A stretch of DNA of 64,000 bases, from positions 36,353,025 through 36,417,024 of the forward strand of contig NC_134515.1 in the NCBI RefSeq assembly GCF_027942865.1. Reading direction: 5' to 3'. Both the position numbers and the translations under genes were made by a program. Numbering within the stretch: the first letter of the stretch is position 1; each line of letters starts with the position of its first letter. This document shows positions 20,005 to 31,191 of the stretch, in pieces. The stretch is from Odontesthes bonariensis. Its lineage: Eukaryota; Chordata; Actinopteri; Atheriniformes; Atherinopsidae. The notes under the pieces were generated by a model. It was given only the letters and a program-made list of their open reading frames with translations, was not told the DNA's origin and made no database searches.

Positions 20005-23000
20005 TGTGAATCACAGTCACGTATATGAATACTTGTGATAATAGGTAGCGAAATGACGCTCAAAAGGAACTTCTCTATGGTTAACCAACTACATTGCTTG
20101 TAAATACTCGAGTTACAATTTCAAAAACGACAAGTTTGTTGTTTTGCGACTGTCGCAGCACCTTCACATGCATTGACCGATTACTCCATAGTAATAGCGA
20201 CTTTTCCCATGTGCGTTTATAACAGAAAACAACTACACATTGCCACCATGTTAAACTCACACAATACACCAGTTATCACAACCTAAAACGGTTAAAACAG
20301 TTAAATTATGGCAAAAAAATAGAGGAACTTGTGTGGTGCTCTCTTTGCTGGTTCTGCCATGTTTAAAAACACTCGAGTTCTCCCGGTAGTCACGTTGTAC
20401 TCTGGGAAATATATCATACCCCTTCGAACGGAGTCTGCCTGGCCGAAGCCATCCGTTTGTAGGGCTACAAAGCCCTTCCCCTTAGCCCTACCCCTCCGCC
20501 GACGTGAATTGGGACACCCCTACCCCTACATGTGAACGCGCAAAACGGAGGGGAAGGGGTAATGGGATTGGGCCTTAGTAGAAATTAGTTGAAAAGCATA
20601 TAGATAACCTTTTTTTTTTTTTAACATAACATAAGACCTTCTGACTGCTAATTTGGACTCCACAGCTGACACAAGGTAAGATCAAATTAGTAATGATTAG
20701 GTTTAACTTGTCACATAATTTCTTTATCTGTGGCAGGTTGGGATTGTTAAAACACTACAGACTAAAGCATGGAAATGGTGGTCGCAGCCAGTCAGTCCCT
20801 TGTCTTCCCACTGATTGCCCTTGCTTGTTTAAAACATTTAATGCCCTTCAGACCCATTTGTCTCGACACCATGTGGAGATGGTCACACAAAGTGGACCTC
20901 TTTCATTTACTTGTCTACTTTGCTGCTCTGTTTTTTTTTATTCAGAGAAGCAGTATTTTGAGCATCTTGGCAGCCACTTACGGAAGTTTGAAGCAGTTGC
21001 ATGTATTTTCAAAAACTGCAACTTCAGTACAAATATTTATTCCACCTTTGCTACACATAGACACAGAAAACACCAGTCACACACCCTTGAGGATTTTAAA
21101 ACTGAAGTATTAAAAAGCCAACCATATGAACCCATGTTTGCTCAGGATGAGACCTGTGTGGAAGAGAGCTTAGAGCTTTGGGATGGGGAACCACAGGAGT
21201 TGTCTCAAGATATAAAGGAGAAATTTGGCCATCTCTTTTTAAAGTTGGAAAGCATGTTCAATGTCCCAAATAAATGCATTGATGAAATAGTAGATGAGCT
21301 TCAGTTTATATCCACCTCTGCATCTGGTCCACTTTTAAGAGATGTGGTGGTGTCCACCTTGAAAAGCCATAACTGTGATCTGGATCCAGCCATTATCTCA
21401 GATTTAGTGAAAAATATTTATGAGACACACCCTATAAGTACTGCCTTGGGGACAGGTGGCCCTTTCACAACGTCATACAACAGAAGAACACATACTTGAT
21501 AAAAAAAGAGGGCAAAACCTTCAAGTATGTCCCAATATTACCCTCCTTGGTGCAGGTCCTAAGTAAGTATTTTCAAGAAAACACATTTGAAGGTGAAAAC
21601 AAATCTGAAAATGACTAAGTATCAGACATTTCGTGATGGATCTCACTATCAAAAAAAAAGATTTTTTTCTCTGTAGAGGAGAACAGAGTGAGTCTCATCC
21701 TGTACATTGATGACATTGATAAGGTATGTAATCCTCTTGGGACATCTCGAAAAAAGCACAAAGTCACAGCTGTCTATTGGGTGTTGGGAAACATTCCAGT
21801 GCAGTTACGTTCCACATTGACATCAATCTACCTTGCAATTCTGTGTAAGGCTGAAAACATCAAGCAGTTTGGATTCCAGAGAGTTTCAGAGCCACTGCTA
21901 ACAGATATCCAAAGCTTGGAGAAAGATAGACTTTTTGTTCCAGAGTTAGGGAAAGCCATTAAAGGGACTGTGGTCAGCGTGGTGGCAGATAATTTGGGGG
22001 CGCACTCTGTGGCAGGATTTGTCGAAAGTTTTGCAGGGTAATACGTCTGCCGGTTTTGTGTTGGGGAGCGATCCAAGTTTCAGTCCGATGAAGTGAGATC
22101 TGGGTCTTTTCATCAAAGAACCAAAGATCAGCATACACTGCATGTACAAACAGCTGTGTCTTGTCCAGATCACACTCCTTGTTATGGTATAAAAAACAGT
22201 GTGCATTGTCAGAAAAACTTAAACATTTTCATGTAACATCTGGTTACCCTCCAGATGTTTTACATGATCTGCTGGAGGGCATTGTTCCAGTGCAACTGGC
22301 TTTGGCATTTGATAACTTGATCAAGAAGAAATATTTTTCTCTCATGGAACTGAATGATGCCATTTGCAATTTCCCATACAAGTGGAGTGATAAAACAAAT
22401 CGCCCTCATCTCATTCCTGCTACCTTTTCGACTCGAAAATCAGTAGGGGGCAACGCACATGAAAATTGGTGCTTATTATGTCTTTTGCCTCTGATTATAG
22501 GTTTAAAAGTACCTGAACAAGAACCTGTATGGCAGATGCTGATGAGACTGAAAGACATTGTGGACCTTGTCATGTCTCCAGTCCATACAGAAGAAAGCAT
22601 TTTCTATCTTGACAGCATCATTTCAGAACACCGAAGCAGATTCCTTGATGTTTTCCCCCAACATAAGCTCATTCCCAAGTACCATTTTCTTGAGCACTAT
22701 CCTCAACTCATTCAGGAATTTGGCCCCCTTGCTGCCCTCTGGACAATGAGATTTGAGGCCAAACACAGCTTTTTCAAGAAGGTGGTCAGACACACTTATT
22801 GTTTCAGGAATATCTTGCTGTCGCTTGCAAATAAGCACCAGCTCATGGTTCCATACCATCAATCACATGCTGTCAAACCATCACTTGCAGTCACAAAAAC
22901 AACAGAGGTCTCTTTAGATATGCTTAAGGATGATCTAAAAGACCTGGGGCCTCATGTACAAAGACTTGCGTGGATTTCCTACTGAAACATGGCGTACGCT

Positions 23001-23225
23001 CAAACCCAAATGCCCTCCAACGTCAGATGTACGAATCTGTGCGCACGCATTAATCCAAGCACATTTCGTTTGTACATCCCAATCAACGTGGAATTGAGCG
23101 CACATGTCGGAGCACCCGACTCCTCCCTGTCCACGCCCCTACTTAAATACGCAAATCCTATTTAAATGAGCCCTGCACCTGCGATTCCCCTCTGTGTACG
23201 GTCAGAAAATAAAGAAAAAAGAATG

Positions 23226-23664
23226 AATAAGACGGGAAAAAAGAAGAACTTCACGGAAGGCGAGATGTCGGTGCTACTTTCTGAAGTGAAGGCCCGCAAA
23301 AATATGTTCTTTGGCACGCTGTCCTCCGGCATAAGCAGCAAACGCAAGAGGAGTGGGTGGGAGAGCCTGTGCGAGGCTGTCAATGCTGTGGGGTCTCAGA
23401 AGCCACACAAGCAGAGGTGAAGAAGAAGTGTTCCAACATTAAGGTGGAGGTGAAGAAGAAGTGGTCCCACATTAAGGTGGAGGTGAAGAAGAAGTGGTCC
23501 CACATTAAGGTGGAGGTGAAGAAGAAGTGGTCCCACATTAAGGTGGAGGTGAAGAAGAAGTGGTCCCACATTAAGGTGGAGGTGAAGAAGAAGTGGTCCC
23601 ACATTAAGGTGGAGGTGAAGAAGAAGTGGTCCCACCGCACATTTCCACGGTCTTTTCGTTCTTG
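23226..23664 (+). pseudogene. Myb/SANT-like protein fragment with 11-residue repeats
   Basis: ATG at 23226 opens MNKTGKKKNFTEGEMSVLL, and GWESLCEAVNAVGSQK follows; this is the start of a Myb/SANT-like (MADF-type) DNA-binding domain. One base is missing near 23402, so the frame changes, and the third helix EVKKKWSHIKV is then encoded seven times in tandem. In related domains this segment occurs once. The frame ends at 23664 without a normal C-terminus. The repeats would extend a basic, Trp-containing helix. Confidence 0.65.
23414..23644 (+). repeat. 33-bp minisatellite, seven units
   Basis: Unit GAGGTGAAGAAGAAGTGG plus TCCCACATTAAGGTG. Unit 1 differs at two sites, units 2-6 appear identical, and unit 7 (from 23612) diverges after 24 bases. 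Units are multiples of three and keep the frame. Confidence 0.95.
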
Positions 23665-24166
23665 ATACATCTGATCGTTGATGTGAAATGGTGCGTACGC
23701 CATTTTTTTGTGCGTACGCACGCTTTGTACATGAGGCCCCTGGTGAAATGCAGGTTCCCTGCTGTTACGGCTGTGCATGTTGCCAATAATGTGTGCAGTT
23801 TAGGCACCAACTATGCAGTGGGAATGTTGTCGTGTTGTGGTTCCACTGCAGGACTGCCTGACTTTTCTGAAGTGTTGCAGATAATGGTGATTTGCAACAA
23901 ACTGACTTTTTGTGTGAGACAACAAAATACATGGTACAATGAACACCTGAGGAGTTATGAGCTGGAGAACACAGGAAGTGTGCAGTTACTTGAGCAAAGA
24001 GAGCTTGAAGATTTTTATCCTTTGGCTTCATACACCCTTGCAGGAAGACACCTGACAACTTTGAAGCACCACATTTGCCTATCCTTTTAAGTATGAGGAG
24101 AGAAGCTTGTGAAGAAATGTCTCTGTGTATTTCTCTTCTCTGTTGTTGCAGCTTCTTCCTGTTGAT

Positions 24167-27100
24167 ATGGCACTCTCAGCGAAACTGCGGATCATTTTTG
24201 GGGAGGATGATGTCCGCAAACTACTTTTGCCTGCAGGCATCCCAAGCACACTTCAGGACCTCACTGATGTTCTTCGAGAGACATTTGATATTACAGGATC
24301 ATTCACTGTTATGTACCAGGACATGGAGTTTCACGGTCAGTTCTTCACTTTGACCTCGATTGAGGAAGTACAAGATAAAGCTAACCTCAAAGTAGTAAAA
24401 ACTGAACCAGTGATCTTGAGTCTCACTCCTGTGGACATGTCAGAAGTCGAATCTCCAGTTCCACTATCTACGGAAGCAAGCTCATCTGGATGTGACACAA
24501 TCCTGTTGTCCTCCCCAGATGAGAGTGGACCATCCTACAGGTCTAAGCCATGGCCATTTAAATTTGAAATACCAATCTTTTCTTATGATGCAGACCTTGC
24601 ACTGGAAGCAGGAAAGCAAGCTTATAAAAATGATGGCACACTTTTGAACAACCCAGGAGTAACTAGTAGCATTCTTGAGAAGCTCGCAGAGACTATATTT
24701 GGCTTCACAGCATATCCAACTGGTGTCCAGATTTTAGCTGTTGCTGAAGCCTTGGTAGAAAAATACCAATGCCTCAAAGAGCCAGGGTCTTTTAATGGCC
24801 TATATGGATGGCAACAGAGAATAAAATATAAAATGGGCAACTACAGGGCAAAGTTAAGAGGTCGCCAATTAGCCATTCCAGAGCTCGAGGTGAACACACT
24901 GAGACGATGCTCCAGTGAAGAGGGTTCCCTTAAAGGCTTTAAAAGGCCAAAGAAAGATGAAGTCAACTATCTGCCACCACTACCATTTGGTGAGACAGAA
25001 GAAAACTTAGAGAAGGAGACACTAGATTTGCTGAAGGAAATAAAGAAGAAGAACAATGAGAGGGCAATTAATGAGAAAATGGAGAAGTCCTTTGCTATGA
25101 GGAGAACAGAGATTGTCAAGGATTGCCCCAAAATCCAAGTCCTCTTGGAGAGATGGCCTTCTCTGTTCTGTGAAAATCAGGTAAATGCAGTTCTTGTTTC
25201 ATGCAGCAACTAAGTGTATGTGAGATCTCATGAGTCATCTTTAACATGATTTTGTGTTTTTATCTGTCATTTCAGATCAAAGAGGAGTTTAAACGAATAA
25301 CCACGATGCATCTGGAGCGAACCTTTTTGTCCAGATTGGACAGGTACACCACCAAACTCCTGGGGATATTTTGGAGGAAGGGCGGAACTGCAGGGACCAA
25401 AATAAAACCAATGTTGGACTCACTGAATGAGGTAAAATTTCAAAAATTCTTGTGTATTTTAATTACATAATCTAATGATGATGTCATACACACTGAGAAT
25501 GTATCAATCTTTTATTTAATGTGATCAGTGTCTGTGTTGGCCTGAAACTGTTCTTATCATGTCAATGTGGCCACAATTAACAATTTATGCACATGAAGTG
25601 TATACAAACCTGTCTCCCTTAATATGTGCTCAAAAGCAGAGAGATTTACAGAATTTTCAAAGTGACCTTCTGAGTGCAGCAAGATCCCTTCCTACTGCCC
25701 ATAGACTCCACTACAATCATTTCCCAAAATATTACTCTTGTGTGTGGGAATTCCTGTCCTTTCCTGGTTCATTTTGTGATAGGAGGTACTGTTATGTTAC
25801 AAAAAATTCATTTGCAGTTCCAGTGATGAGGCAGAAAATTTCCCTCACTGGGCAGAGACAGAGTTTCTGGACCCACAGATTATGACATGCACTAGACATT
25901 GACACTTGTCTCAACAAACATTGTTAAAGTTCCCATGGCATGGTATAGTAGCGGCACTTTAAATGGGCTTTCGGAGGCTTCAGGATGTTATACCCCCAGG
26001 CGTTCTCAAAATTCACCCGAAAAACGCAGATTTGGCCACTTAGAAGAAAGCCGCATTTCAGAGCTCTCTCCAGTGCCCTGTTTTCCTAATGAGAAGCAAG
26101 GAGGAGCGCGAGGGGTGTGTCATGGCTGAATGGGGGCGTGTCTGATTCTCTGTTTTGGCTCCGCGCATGTTAGCTGCCTGCTAGTAGGAAAAAAAAAAAT
26201 AGAAATGGCAGGTGAGCAAACCATCGTACTGTTCGCCTTCGACCCGGAATCGGACCCTGAAGCCGAGGCGCAGGCAGTTCAGCAACAAACTGCAGATCAG
26301 CAGCGGCTTCAGCAAAACGTCTCAGAATGGTGAGTTTGAAATGTTATGTCTGGAAACGTTTATAGTTGGGTCGGTTCGAACCACTGAGGTGCGCAGATAC
26401 AAGCAGTGGCTTAGCCTACGGTAGCCTAATTAGAGCAGAAATTGTAGTCACTACATCAGGACTACCTAAAATATTATTTTTGCTTACAAAACGTATAAGT
26501 TCCCAACTTATTTTGCAATGTGGGCACGTATTTGCAGTGCTAACATTAGTGAGTATGGCTGCTGGCATCTCCAGTCTCTACACCAAGTAACTTTCTCAAT
26601 GTCGCCTTGCATTGTACAACAGTAACACTGCCAAAGTATTTCCCATAGTACACATTGCCAACATGCAAATGATTCTCCACCCAGTGTTGACATAAGGGGA
26701 GCGATTTATAACCAAGTTTGCTAGACAAAAAGGTTTACATGCTGTAATATACAAAAAAAAAAAACATACCTCATCATATCCTGACCAGGTGCTGGATCCA
26801 AAGTGTAACTACACGGAATGAAACTTATGCCACATATTTCTGTGTACACCTTTTTTAGTAGCCTGTCTTCACTGGGAACAGCCAGCTGTTCGTTGCCCAT
26901 GTAGTTACACAGTAGCCTATGGCATGCAAAAAACATGATAGTATTATGACCAGCATGTAATTATTCTCCATGCTCACATGTTAACTCATTTACTTGCCAC
27001 TAAAGATGTTTCATTGTTATATTTGCCAGCATTACCTGAAAACAGAATATCATTACACTGTCTTCTTTTTTAAAATAATAGGTGTCAATGTGGAATTTGC

Positions 27101-30100
27101 GAGATAATGCCCACAGAAAGGGAGAATAGATGCTGCATGGAGATCCCTCAGATAACACTGTAAACATTTGGATCTACCTGTTTGGCAGTTTACGCCTGAG
27201 AAGAACGCATCGGTAAGCGTTGTAAAATAATCACTCATAGCCACATACATAAGAGTTTACAGTACACCCACCCAATAGAGCCTGATAATTCAACTATGCA
27301 GACAGTATGAAGAGTGTTTGTAGATTTATTTACAAGACATTATAAAAACACAATCAAGAATAATCCATAGGAATATGTAAATATGTACAACATAGCAATA
27401 ACAGAAGAACAACAACATTCTCTGCAAGTGTAATTTTTTCTATCTGTTCTTCCAGGCGCTTCAGGCATTTGGCCTACAGGCAGTTCGTGGCGTGGTGCTG
27501 GGGCTTTTTGGGTCGCCGGATCAGAGTGGTCATTCCTGCCTGTGTGGTCCTGCGTATCCGTGCCAAGTACCCCGATGATGAAGGACACTGCACCGGGTTT
27601 AGACTGCCTCGCGTGTGAAAAATTAGGTCCATCAGGACATCCACATTCCCTTTTCACACAGAACATTCATACACACTGTACACACACAACATTTGTATAT
27701 TTCAGTTAGTCATTTGTACATTTCAATGTTTATTTATATATTTATATTTGTTCTATATATATATATATTTATGTTTGTTTAGATTTCTATTTCTCACATT
27801 TTTTGTATTCCTATTTGTTGGAATTAACCTCAGTAAATTTGATAAAGGCAAAAGTAGTTGGACTTGAATTCTTGAACTTTTGAGGTCTTACCAAAGGTTG
27901 GCTTAGTCTTTTGACGTTTGACTGCACTCCCCCTTCTTGGATTTGGGAAAGGAGATTTTGAAGAGAGGTACACCGTCTGCTGTCTGGGCCTGTGGTCGGT
28001 TCGCATTTTCATTAAAGTGGATCGCCGCCAAGTACAGTCTGAAAGAACAAGAAACAATGTGTAAACGGTGTTTCTCACAGAATTTTCATTTGTCATGGTG
28101 GTGGGGGTTAGCTGGTAGAGACACATGCATCATCATGGGAGAGCATATGAAAAGCTCTTTTCCAAAATGCTATAGAAGCTGTTCTTATTACTTTTTTTTA
28201 AAAAAATCTGATTTCAAGCATCAGGAAAGTGATATCAGCTGAGATAGCATTTGAAACATTTAAATGCTGCTTTTAATGGTAGTAACGAAAAAAACAATAT
28301 TTTTGAAAGTAGGAATAAAGCATTTTGGAAAAAGCTTTTCATATATTGTGAAGTTTCATAGGAACTATGATCTGAAAACCCCATAAAAGTATACATTTTT
28401 TGGTAAATCAAATATAAATTACATTCACAAGACAATCTTTTCAGGGGACCTGGTCTAGGTGTTTCGTGCCTTATAGTGCTGGAGAAACCCGGCTCAATAA
28501 TGACATTTCAGACAAAAACTTTCAACAACTACAAGGTAAAACATCTCACCTGCAAAGCATTCCAGTATAGAGAAAGACAACATTCTTCGGTGTGGCTGCA
28601 GTCCTATTTACAGACAATGGGGTCAGTCTGGCAGGCAGCATCCCTGCTCCGGGATGTCTGGACGTGAGCACTTGATGTGCTGGCCAGTGAAGAGTGAACC
28701 TGATGCAGACAGAGAGCACACATCTCATGGGTCGAAAGCTGAGCATTACACTCGTGATAAACTGACGTGTCACGACAGATTTGAAGTCAAAACTGTGTTC
28801 GAATTGACAGATACGTAATGGTGTATGTTCGAGGGTAGTCAGCAAATGTTTGCTAAACATCCCTACCCTTCACCTAGCCACAACACCCGATCGCATATCA
28901 CACACGAAATAGCAGAAACGACTCGACGTTAAAAAAAAGTCACCAAACCGTAACAAATGCTTACAAAATATAAAGTCACCAATCTAAAGAAAGGCTTACA
29001 AAATATGAATTGTTATCGTCGGGCGTCATTTTCCGTGTAACAGACGTCTAGCCGCAGAACATAACTAGACTTGCTTACCTAAGTATTCATGCTGTATGTA
29101 GTCCCCTACACGTAAGATACTTGGTCAAAAGACAAATGTCTTGTTTTACAACCAATTTTCCAAATCTAACCAGTTTAACAGAGTATTGGTTTTGTAGCGC
29201 AGTGTAGGTTTCATGGATAAATACCTCCACAGCTAATGTTGGCTAGTTAGCTGGTACCCATAAAGTAGCTAGCGGCTAGCAAATAATTATGACTTACTTG
29301 ATCGGTGTGGGTAGCTGATGGACCGGCAAGGCTTGGCACTGATCCAGGCTTCAACTTCAGGTGTAGGGTTGTGAAAGCATTCCTCTGAAATGTGTCGCGC
29401 AAACACTGACGCTCTTTGGAACATGCATGGGCACCTGTCCCTCTAAATGAAATTAGCCATTCCGTTTTCAAAGGGACAGAGGATGGAAGCGGAAACATAT
29501 TCTTCTCTTCATCTTCACATCCTGGCACTGTACATTTCGCATGGTAAAGTCGTTTGGAAGCCATTGCTGTATCTTCTGTGACTGTCTTCAGTCGTGGCGA
29601 GTCTCGGTCTACTCCACATGAGTTGGGCGGGTAAGATACAGGTAGTTTACCAGCAGTGGGTGGAGACAGAGGGCGTGGCGGAGAGAAGGGGTGGGAAATT
29701 TTGATGAGCTCTATCCTGGCATGACGTCATGCCAGGAGCCTTGAGTCAACGAGACAATTCGAGGCGCTCTGTTCAAAACACGGAGGAAATGCTGTACTGC
29801 TCTGTGAATACATTTCGCAATTTCTACTCACTGGGGTGACTTAAGGAGGCTAGAGAAACTCATTTTAAGGCTCAAAAACCTCTGAAATGGAAATTTTCAT
29901 GCCATGGGACCTTTAAGAAATTCATGTTAAGTTGCACACTTCACAACGTTAGAATGCAGTTGCAGGCTTACATTCCCCATGGGTAACTTTCTGTTTACAT
30001 CTTTATGTGCTGTTATGTATGTATGTTACATATGTTATGTTATGTATTCGCTGCAATAAATTTTCTTTTTGTGTTTAATAGCATCATGTCGATGGCATAA

Positions 30101-31191
30101 GGGACATTATGATCCGTTGCTTAGTTGAGTATCTTGGAGAGAGTGGAGAGGAGCTGATCAAAGACTATCAGGTATCTGATGATCATCATGACCATATTAA
30201 AAGGAGTGTCTAGTCTTATAATCTGGTCTTCACTTGTGATATTATATTGAAGGTCGAAGATTCTCTACACGTGTGATGTTTTTTAAGAGACCCAAGATGC
30301 ATATTTTTAATCAGGCTTTTAACTGATTTCTTAAACTTTAACTTGCCTTTTGTCTCTGTTTTTCTGACTATTTAACGATCACTTATTAACTTATTAGCTA
30401 AAGAGTATGTAGTTTAATTTATTCCTTTATAACTTATTTTACTGATTTAATCCCTCAGTTTCCAGCTCCAGTGTTTCCCCCATGGGGACCTTCCACACTG
30501 GGAGTAGTTCTGGTCTACCAGCATGGGTGCCGTCCCATGGACAGCCCCAGCCTGGGTGGCTGGAGGGCTCTGCACGTCTGTGTGGAGCCTGGTCTGCCCG
30601 GTCCAGGGTAGTCACTGTGGTGGGACTCCCTGTGGTCATGGGCGTTGACCCCTCTCAGTCTGGATGGCCCCCAAAAGTGACTTTCTTTGTCTCAGGGTCA
30701 GCCTCTGTGAAGCATGTTGTGTAACTTTACGTATGAAAAGTGCCATATGAATATTGTTTGATTTGAGTACATTAAATTGAGTATACCTCTTTGTTTTTCT
30801 TTTCATTTAACCTTTTCTTTTACTTGGAATCTATTCTTAGTTATTTCTAATTGTGGCTTATTTGTTTTCACAGGACGTCAGCCAAGAAGCAGTGAAAGAG
30901 GACTGCAGTAATCACATGATGAAGATCACCGTCATCCATCCCAGTGTGGCACTGGAAAACCAAGATCCCGTGTACGTGTCAGTCATCATTGAGGGGACAG
31001 AAGTTCTGGAGGACTGCGGAAGTGTGACAGACACTTGTCTCCTGCTCATGGGTGTCATCTATGCTGTCAACTTAAGTTACCCACTGAAACTGAAATATAC
31101 GTTTGAAGTATTTCAGAAGCTGTTTCTTGAGCTTGACACCCTTAAAATGTCAGCAAAGGTCCAGTCTCTCCACAAGAAACTTTTAGCGTGA
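24167..31191 (+). CDS. SAMD3-like transposon protein, four exons, frame open
   Basis: Exons: 24167-25180, 25276-25431, 30082-30171 and 30874-31191 (stop TGA). All have AG/GT borders and lengths divisible by three, giving about 525 residues without a stop. ATG 24167 was chosen as the first in frame after an acceptor near 24150. Residues 1-75 (LSAKLRIIFGEDDVRKLLL...) look like a PB1/ubiquitin-like fold; a Ser/Pro-rich acidic stretch follows; then PWPFKFEIPIFSYDADLAL starts a conserved region that runs through YGWQQRIKYKMGNYRAKLRG and DCPKIQVLLERWPSLF; the last exon ends FEVFQKLFLELDTL. Proteins of this type are annotated in fish as SAM-domain protein 3-like and, in my recollection, accompany EnSpm-type transposases; I see no SAM domain. 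Function unknown, perhaps an accessory or regulatory factor. Intron 2 (25432-30081) contains a TTAA-flanked transposon. Confidence 0.7.
26205..27618 (+). pseudogene. P2X7-cytoplasmic-domain-like gene, three exons
   Basis: Exon 1 (26205-26329) encodes MAGEQTIVLFAFDPESD and a Gln-rich stretch. Exon 2 (from 27082) encodes a Cys-rich WCQCGICEIMPTERENRCC, matching the pattern of the zinc-binding ballast domain at the P2X7 receptor C-terminus; it has TAA and TGA stops further on. Exon 3 (27456-27618) encodes YRQFVAWCWGFLGRRIRVVI and PACVVLRIRAKYP, the other half of that domain. Many animal transposon-like genes carry this domain without the channel part, and none of the channel is here. The stops in exon 2 make this copy non-coding as read. 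Confidence 0.65.
27892..29564 (-). pseudogene. THAP-domain gene of the TTAA element
   Basis: Minus strand. First exon 29564-29298: MASKRLYHAKCTVPGCEDEE, FPLPSSVPLKTEWLISF, and later LKLKPGSVPSLAGPS, the THAP zinc-finger layout (Cys pair at the start, a central Trp, a distal Ser-Val-Pro motif); the distal Cys/His residues are hard to align. It ends at a donor GTAAGT. A second segment (about 28860-28549) includes THEMCALCASGSLFTGQH with several stops. A third exon (28038-27892) encodes LAAIHFNENANRPQAQT and PKSKKGECSQ. THAP proteins bind transposon ends. Stops make it a pseudogene. Confidence 0.6.
28144..28346. repeat. foldback-like inverted repeat, about 200 bp
   Basis: ATATGAAAAGCTCTTTTCC with CAAAATGCTAT at 28145-28173 is mirrored by GCATTTTGGAAAAAGC and TTTTCATAT at 28317-28345. 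Arms are about 28 bp. It lies in an intron of the THAP-like gene. Confidence 0.65.
30425..30780 (+). repeat. LINE 3'-UTR-like fragment
   Basis: G/C-richer than its surroundings, ending in AAAAGTGCCATATGAATATT and GTTTGATTTGAG, which resembles a common fish LINE tail. It lies in intron 3 of the SAMD3-like gene. Confidence 0.4.

Larger units (their letters stand above)
16697..20574. mobile_element. PIF/Harbinger element, 3878 bp, two genes
   Basis: Ends are GGCCCAATCCCATT and its complement. A TTA duplication flanks it (16694-16696, 20575-20577), fitting the TWA preference of PIF/Harbinger. Subterminal CCCTACCCCT repeats lie inside both ends. It carries a DDE transposase gene on + (16900-18361) and a Myb/SANT-like gene on - (19046-20004), convergently arranged as in complete Harbinger elements. 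Both genes have a frame defect, so this copy is probably non-functional. It sits in an intron of the CACTA transposase gene. Confidence 0.9.
22947..23739. mobile_element. MITE-like DNA transposon, 793 bp, inserted in the transposase exon
   Basis: Inverted ends GGGCCTCATGTACAAAG are flanked by a CTG duplication (22944-22946, 23740-23742). Removing the element and one CTG restores the transposase frame. Subterminal GCGTACG motifs are present. Inside lies a Myb/SANT-like gene segment with an expanded 33-bp repeat. The 3-bp duplication and Myb-like gene suggest a PIF/Harbinger relative, though CTG is not the TWA consensus. Confidence 0.8.
20738..24090 (+). pseudogene. CACTA/EnSpm-like transposase with C2H2 fingers
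   Basis: The first visible exon (20738 to about 21565) encodes C2H2-like finger segments (LKHYRLKHG; ALQTHLSRHH; HLGSHLRKF; HRHRKHQ), then reaches KTFKYVPILPSLVQVL before a donor. The second (from 21677) carries LYIDDIDKVCNPLG and VVSVVADNLGAHS, two candidate catalytic Asp regions, and further on MRFEAKHSFFKK with the candidate Glu. A Cys-rich CRFCVGE segment lies between. Defects: frame change near 21490, TAA at 22039-22041, frame change near 22190 in an A-run, and a 793-bp MITE at 22947-23739. After the MITE the frame resumes (VKCRFPAVTAVHVANNVC) and ends at 24090. Family placement is from memory of vertebrate EnSpm transposases. Confidence 0.75.
25928..29912. mobile_element. TTAA-flanked DNA transposon with P2X7-tail-like and THAP-like genes, 3985 bp
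   Basis: TTAA lies at 25924-25927 and 29913-29916, and the ends are imperfect inverted repeats (left AGTTCCCATGGCATGG, right complement AGGTCCCATGGCATGA). TTAA targets are typical of Kolobok and piggyBac; Kolobok-type elements often encode THAP proteins. A + strand gene (26205-27618) and a - strand gene (29564 to about 27890) converge. No DDE transposase was recognised. It lies in intron 2 of the SAMD3-like gene. Confidence 0.75.

Noticed and set aside
23414..23644. Possible CRISPR-like array
   Set aside because: Units are contiguous with no spacers and encode a protein helix in a eukaryotic transposon.
23380..23778. Long minus-strand frames with a repeated Trp-Asp-His-Phe motif
   Set aside because: Antisense reading of the 33-bp coding minisatellite; the + frame matches a known Myb/SANT helix.
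26205..27618. Host P2X7 receptor gene
   Set aside because: Only the tail domain is present, inside TTAA-flanked transposon ends, with stops and no channel exons.
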